Assembly: GCA_947372535.1 (NCBI GenBank)
Contig: CANBUA010000074.1
Coordinates: 1 to 17,770, forward strand
Source: Burkholderiales bacterium
GTDB lineage: Bacteria; Pseudomonadota; Gammaproteobacteria; Burkholderiales; Burkholderiaceae
Length of the DNA: 17,770 bases
Direction: 5' to 3'
Part shown: positions 16,586 to 17,770 of the stretch, one piece after another
Layout: each line of letters starts with the position of its first letter
Numbering within the stretch: position 1 is the first letter of the stretch
Translations under genes and position numbers: made by a program
Notes under the pieces: generated by a model
Databases searched by the model: none
What the model was told of the DNA's origin: nothing
The model's input: the letters and a program-made list of their open reading frames with translations, nothing else

Positions 16586-17770
16586 TTCGGCCCTTTTCGA
16601 GCGCGCCCAGCGCGTCATCCCCGGCGGCGTCAACTCACCCGTACGCGCTTTCAAGGCGGTGGGCGGCACGCCACGCTTCATCACCCGGGCCGAAGGCGCC
16701 TACATGTGGGATGCCGATGGGCAGCGCTACATCGACTACATCGGCTCCTGGGGCCCGATGATCCTGGGTCACGGCCACCCCGAAGTGCTCGAGGCGGTCC
16801 AAAAAGCCGCTTTGGATGGTTTCTCGTTTGGCGCGCCCACTGAGCGCGAGGTCGAACTGGCCGAAGAGATCCTCAAGCTGGTGCCCAGTGCCGAGCAGGT
16901 GCGCTTGGTCAGCTCTGGCACGGAAGCGGCCATGAGCGCCATCCGCCTGGCGCGCGGCGCCACTGGCCGCTCAATGCTGATCAAGTTCGAGGGCTGCTAT
17001 CACGGCCATGCAGATGCCTTGTTGGTCAAGGCCGGCTCGGGTCTGGCCACCTTTGGCCACCCGACCAGTGCCGGCGTGCCCGCCGAGGTGGTGCAACACA
17101 CGCTGGTCCTTGAATACAACAATGTGACACAGCTGGAGCAGGCTTTCGACCAGCACGGCGCGGCCATTGCCTGCGCCATGATCGAGCCGATCGCCGGCAA
17201 CATGAACTTCGTGCGCGCCAGCGTGCCGTTCATGACCCGTCTGCGCGAGCTGTGCAGCCAGCATGGCGCCCTGCTCGTCTTCGATGAAGTCATGACAGGT
17301 TTCCGCGTTGCTTTGGCCGGCGCCCAGGGCATTTATGCCCGCCTGATCCCAGGCTTCAAGCCCGATTTGTCGGTGTTTGGCAAGGTCATCGGCGGCGGCA
17401 TGCCCCTGGCGGCTTTTGCCGGCCCCAAGGCCATCATGTCGCAACTGGCGCCGCTGGGCCCGGTCTACCAGGCCGGTACTTTGTCGGGCAATCCGGTGGC
17501 CACGGCTTGTGGCTTGATGACCTTGCGCATCATCCAGCGCCCAGGGTTTTTCGAGGCCTTGAGCGAGCGCACCCGCCAGCTCGCCCGAGGGCTTGAAGAC
17601 GTCGCCCGAGAAGTCGGCGTGCCCCTGACGGCCGATTGCGAAGGCGGCATGTTCGGCTTTTTCTTCGCCGATCATCTGCCCCAGCATTACCAAGCCGTGA
17701 TGGCCACCGGCCAAGATCGCTTCAACCGGTTCTTCCACGGCATGCTGGACGGTGGGATCTACCTTGCGCC
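16575..17770 (+). CDS. hemL: Glutamate-1-semialdehyde 2,1-aminomutase (3' end beyond window)
   Basis: A PLP-dependent enzyme that converts glutamate-1-semialdehyde to 5-aminolevulinate, the C5-route entry to haem and other tetrapyrroles. About 398 of roughly 425-430 residues are visible, and no stop is reached. Motifs: [14 protein letters not shown] near the N terminus, [15 protein letters not shown] for cofactor phosphate binding, [19 protein letters not shown] with the PLP-ring Asp, and [16 protein letters not shown], where K270 is the expected Schiff-base lysine (K265 in E. coli). The ATG at 16575 lies inside the end of the thiD-like gene (11-bp overlap, different frame), so the two are probably translated from one mRNA. 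Cytosolic. Confidence 0.97.
   Translation, partial: MSTNSALFERAQRVIPGGVNSPVRAFKAVGGTPRFITRAEGAYMWDADGQRYIDYIGSWGPMILGHGHPEVLEAVQKAALDGFSFGAPTEREVELAEEILKLVPSAEQVRLVSSGTEAAMSAIRLARGATGRSMLIKFEGCYHGHADALLVKAGSGLATFGHPTSAGVPAEVVQHTLVLEYNNVTQLEQAFDQHGAAIACAMIEPIAGNMNFVRASVPFMTRLRELCSQHGALLVFDEVMTGFRVALAGAQGIYARLIPGFKPDLSVFGKVIGGGMPLAAFAGPKAIMSQLAPLGPVYQAGTLSGNPVATACGLMTLRIIQRPGFFEALSERTRQLARGLEDVAREVGVPLTADCEGGMFGFFFADHLPQHYQAVMATGQDRFNRFFHGMLDGGIYLA

Noticed and set aside
16971..17738. 255-codon minus-strand frame opposite hemL
   Set aside because: An antisense shadow; hemL is unmistakable on the plus strand.

Overview
This high-GC window is gene-dense chromosome from a betaproteobacterium, most probably Burkholderiales (Comamonadaceae / Leptothrix-Rubrivivax type). 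The basis is the gene order (pyrB-pyrR-ruvX-yqgE, photolyase, a Pil-Chp chemotaxis cluster, rubredoxin, a thiD-like kinase, hemL), the codon use and the protein sequences. I see no mobile element, tRNA, rRNA or CRISPR array. The assignment rests on recognition of families, not on a database search.

Layout. Positions 1-2306 (minus strand) hold a tightly overlapped operon, yqgE-ruvX-pyrR-pyrB; pyrB runs off the left edge. A photolyase gene (2358-3827, plus strand) is divergent from yqgE and ends tail-to-tail, with a 4-bp overlap, against a GGDEF diguanylate cyclase gene. Positions 3824-15474 (minus strand) form one long chemotaxis-like unit, transcribed in the order rubredoxin, pilG, pilH, pilI, pilJ, chpA (6.5 kb, 2168 aa), diguanylate cyclase. 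A 166-bp divergent promoter region (15475-15640) separates it from a plus-strand pair, a thiD-like kinase and hemL. hemL runs off the right edge.

How it works together. PilJ (membrane receptor), PilI (CheW adaptor), ChpA (CheA-type kinase with several phosphotransfer domains and its own receiver) and the receivers PilG and PilH make up the signalling core that controls twitching motility through type IV pili. No CheR- or CheB-type adaptation gene is present. The last gene encodes a GGEEF enzyme with an intact product-inhibition site, so the cluster may couple pilus signalling to cyclic di-GMP. The flanking genes are housekeeping: pyrimidine synthesis, pre-16S rRNA processing, DNA repair, and cofactor/tetrapyrrole synthesis.

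Most points worth a second look are variations on known systems: the diguanylate cyclase at the end of the Pil-Chp unit, the phosphotransfer domains of ChpA (one with Gln in place of His) and its 8-residue linker repeat, a long N-terminal extension of PilJ, a thiD-like kinase with changed active-site residues, and a symmetric divergent promoter. I found nothing that clearly qualifies as an entirely new system.
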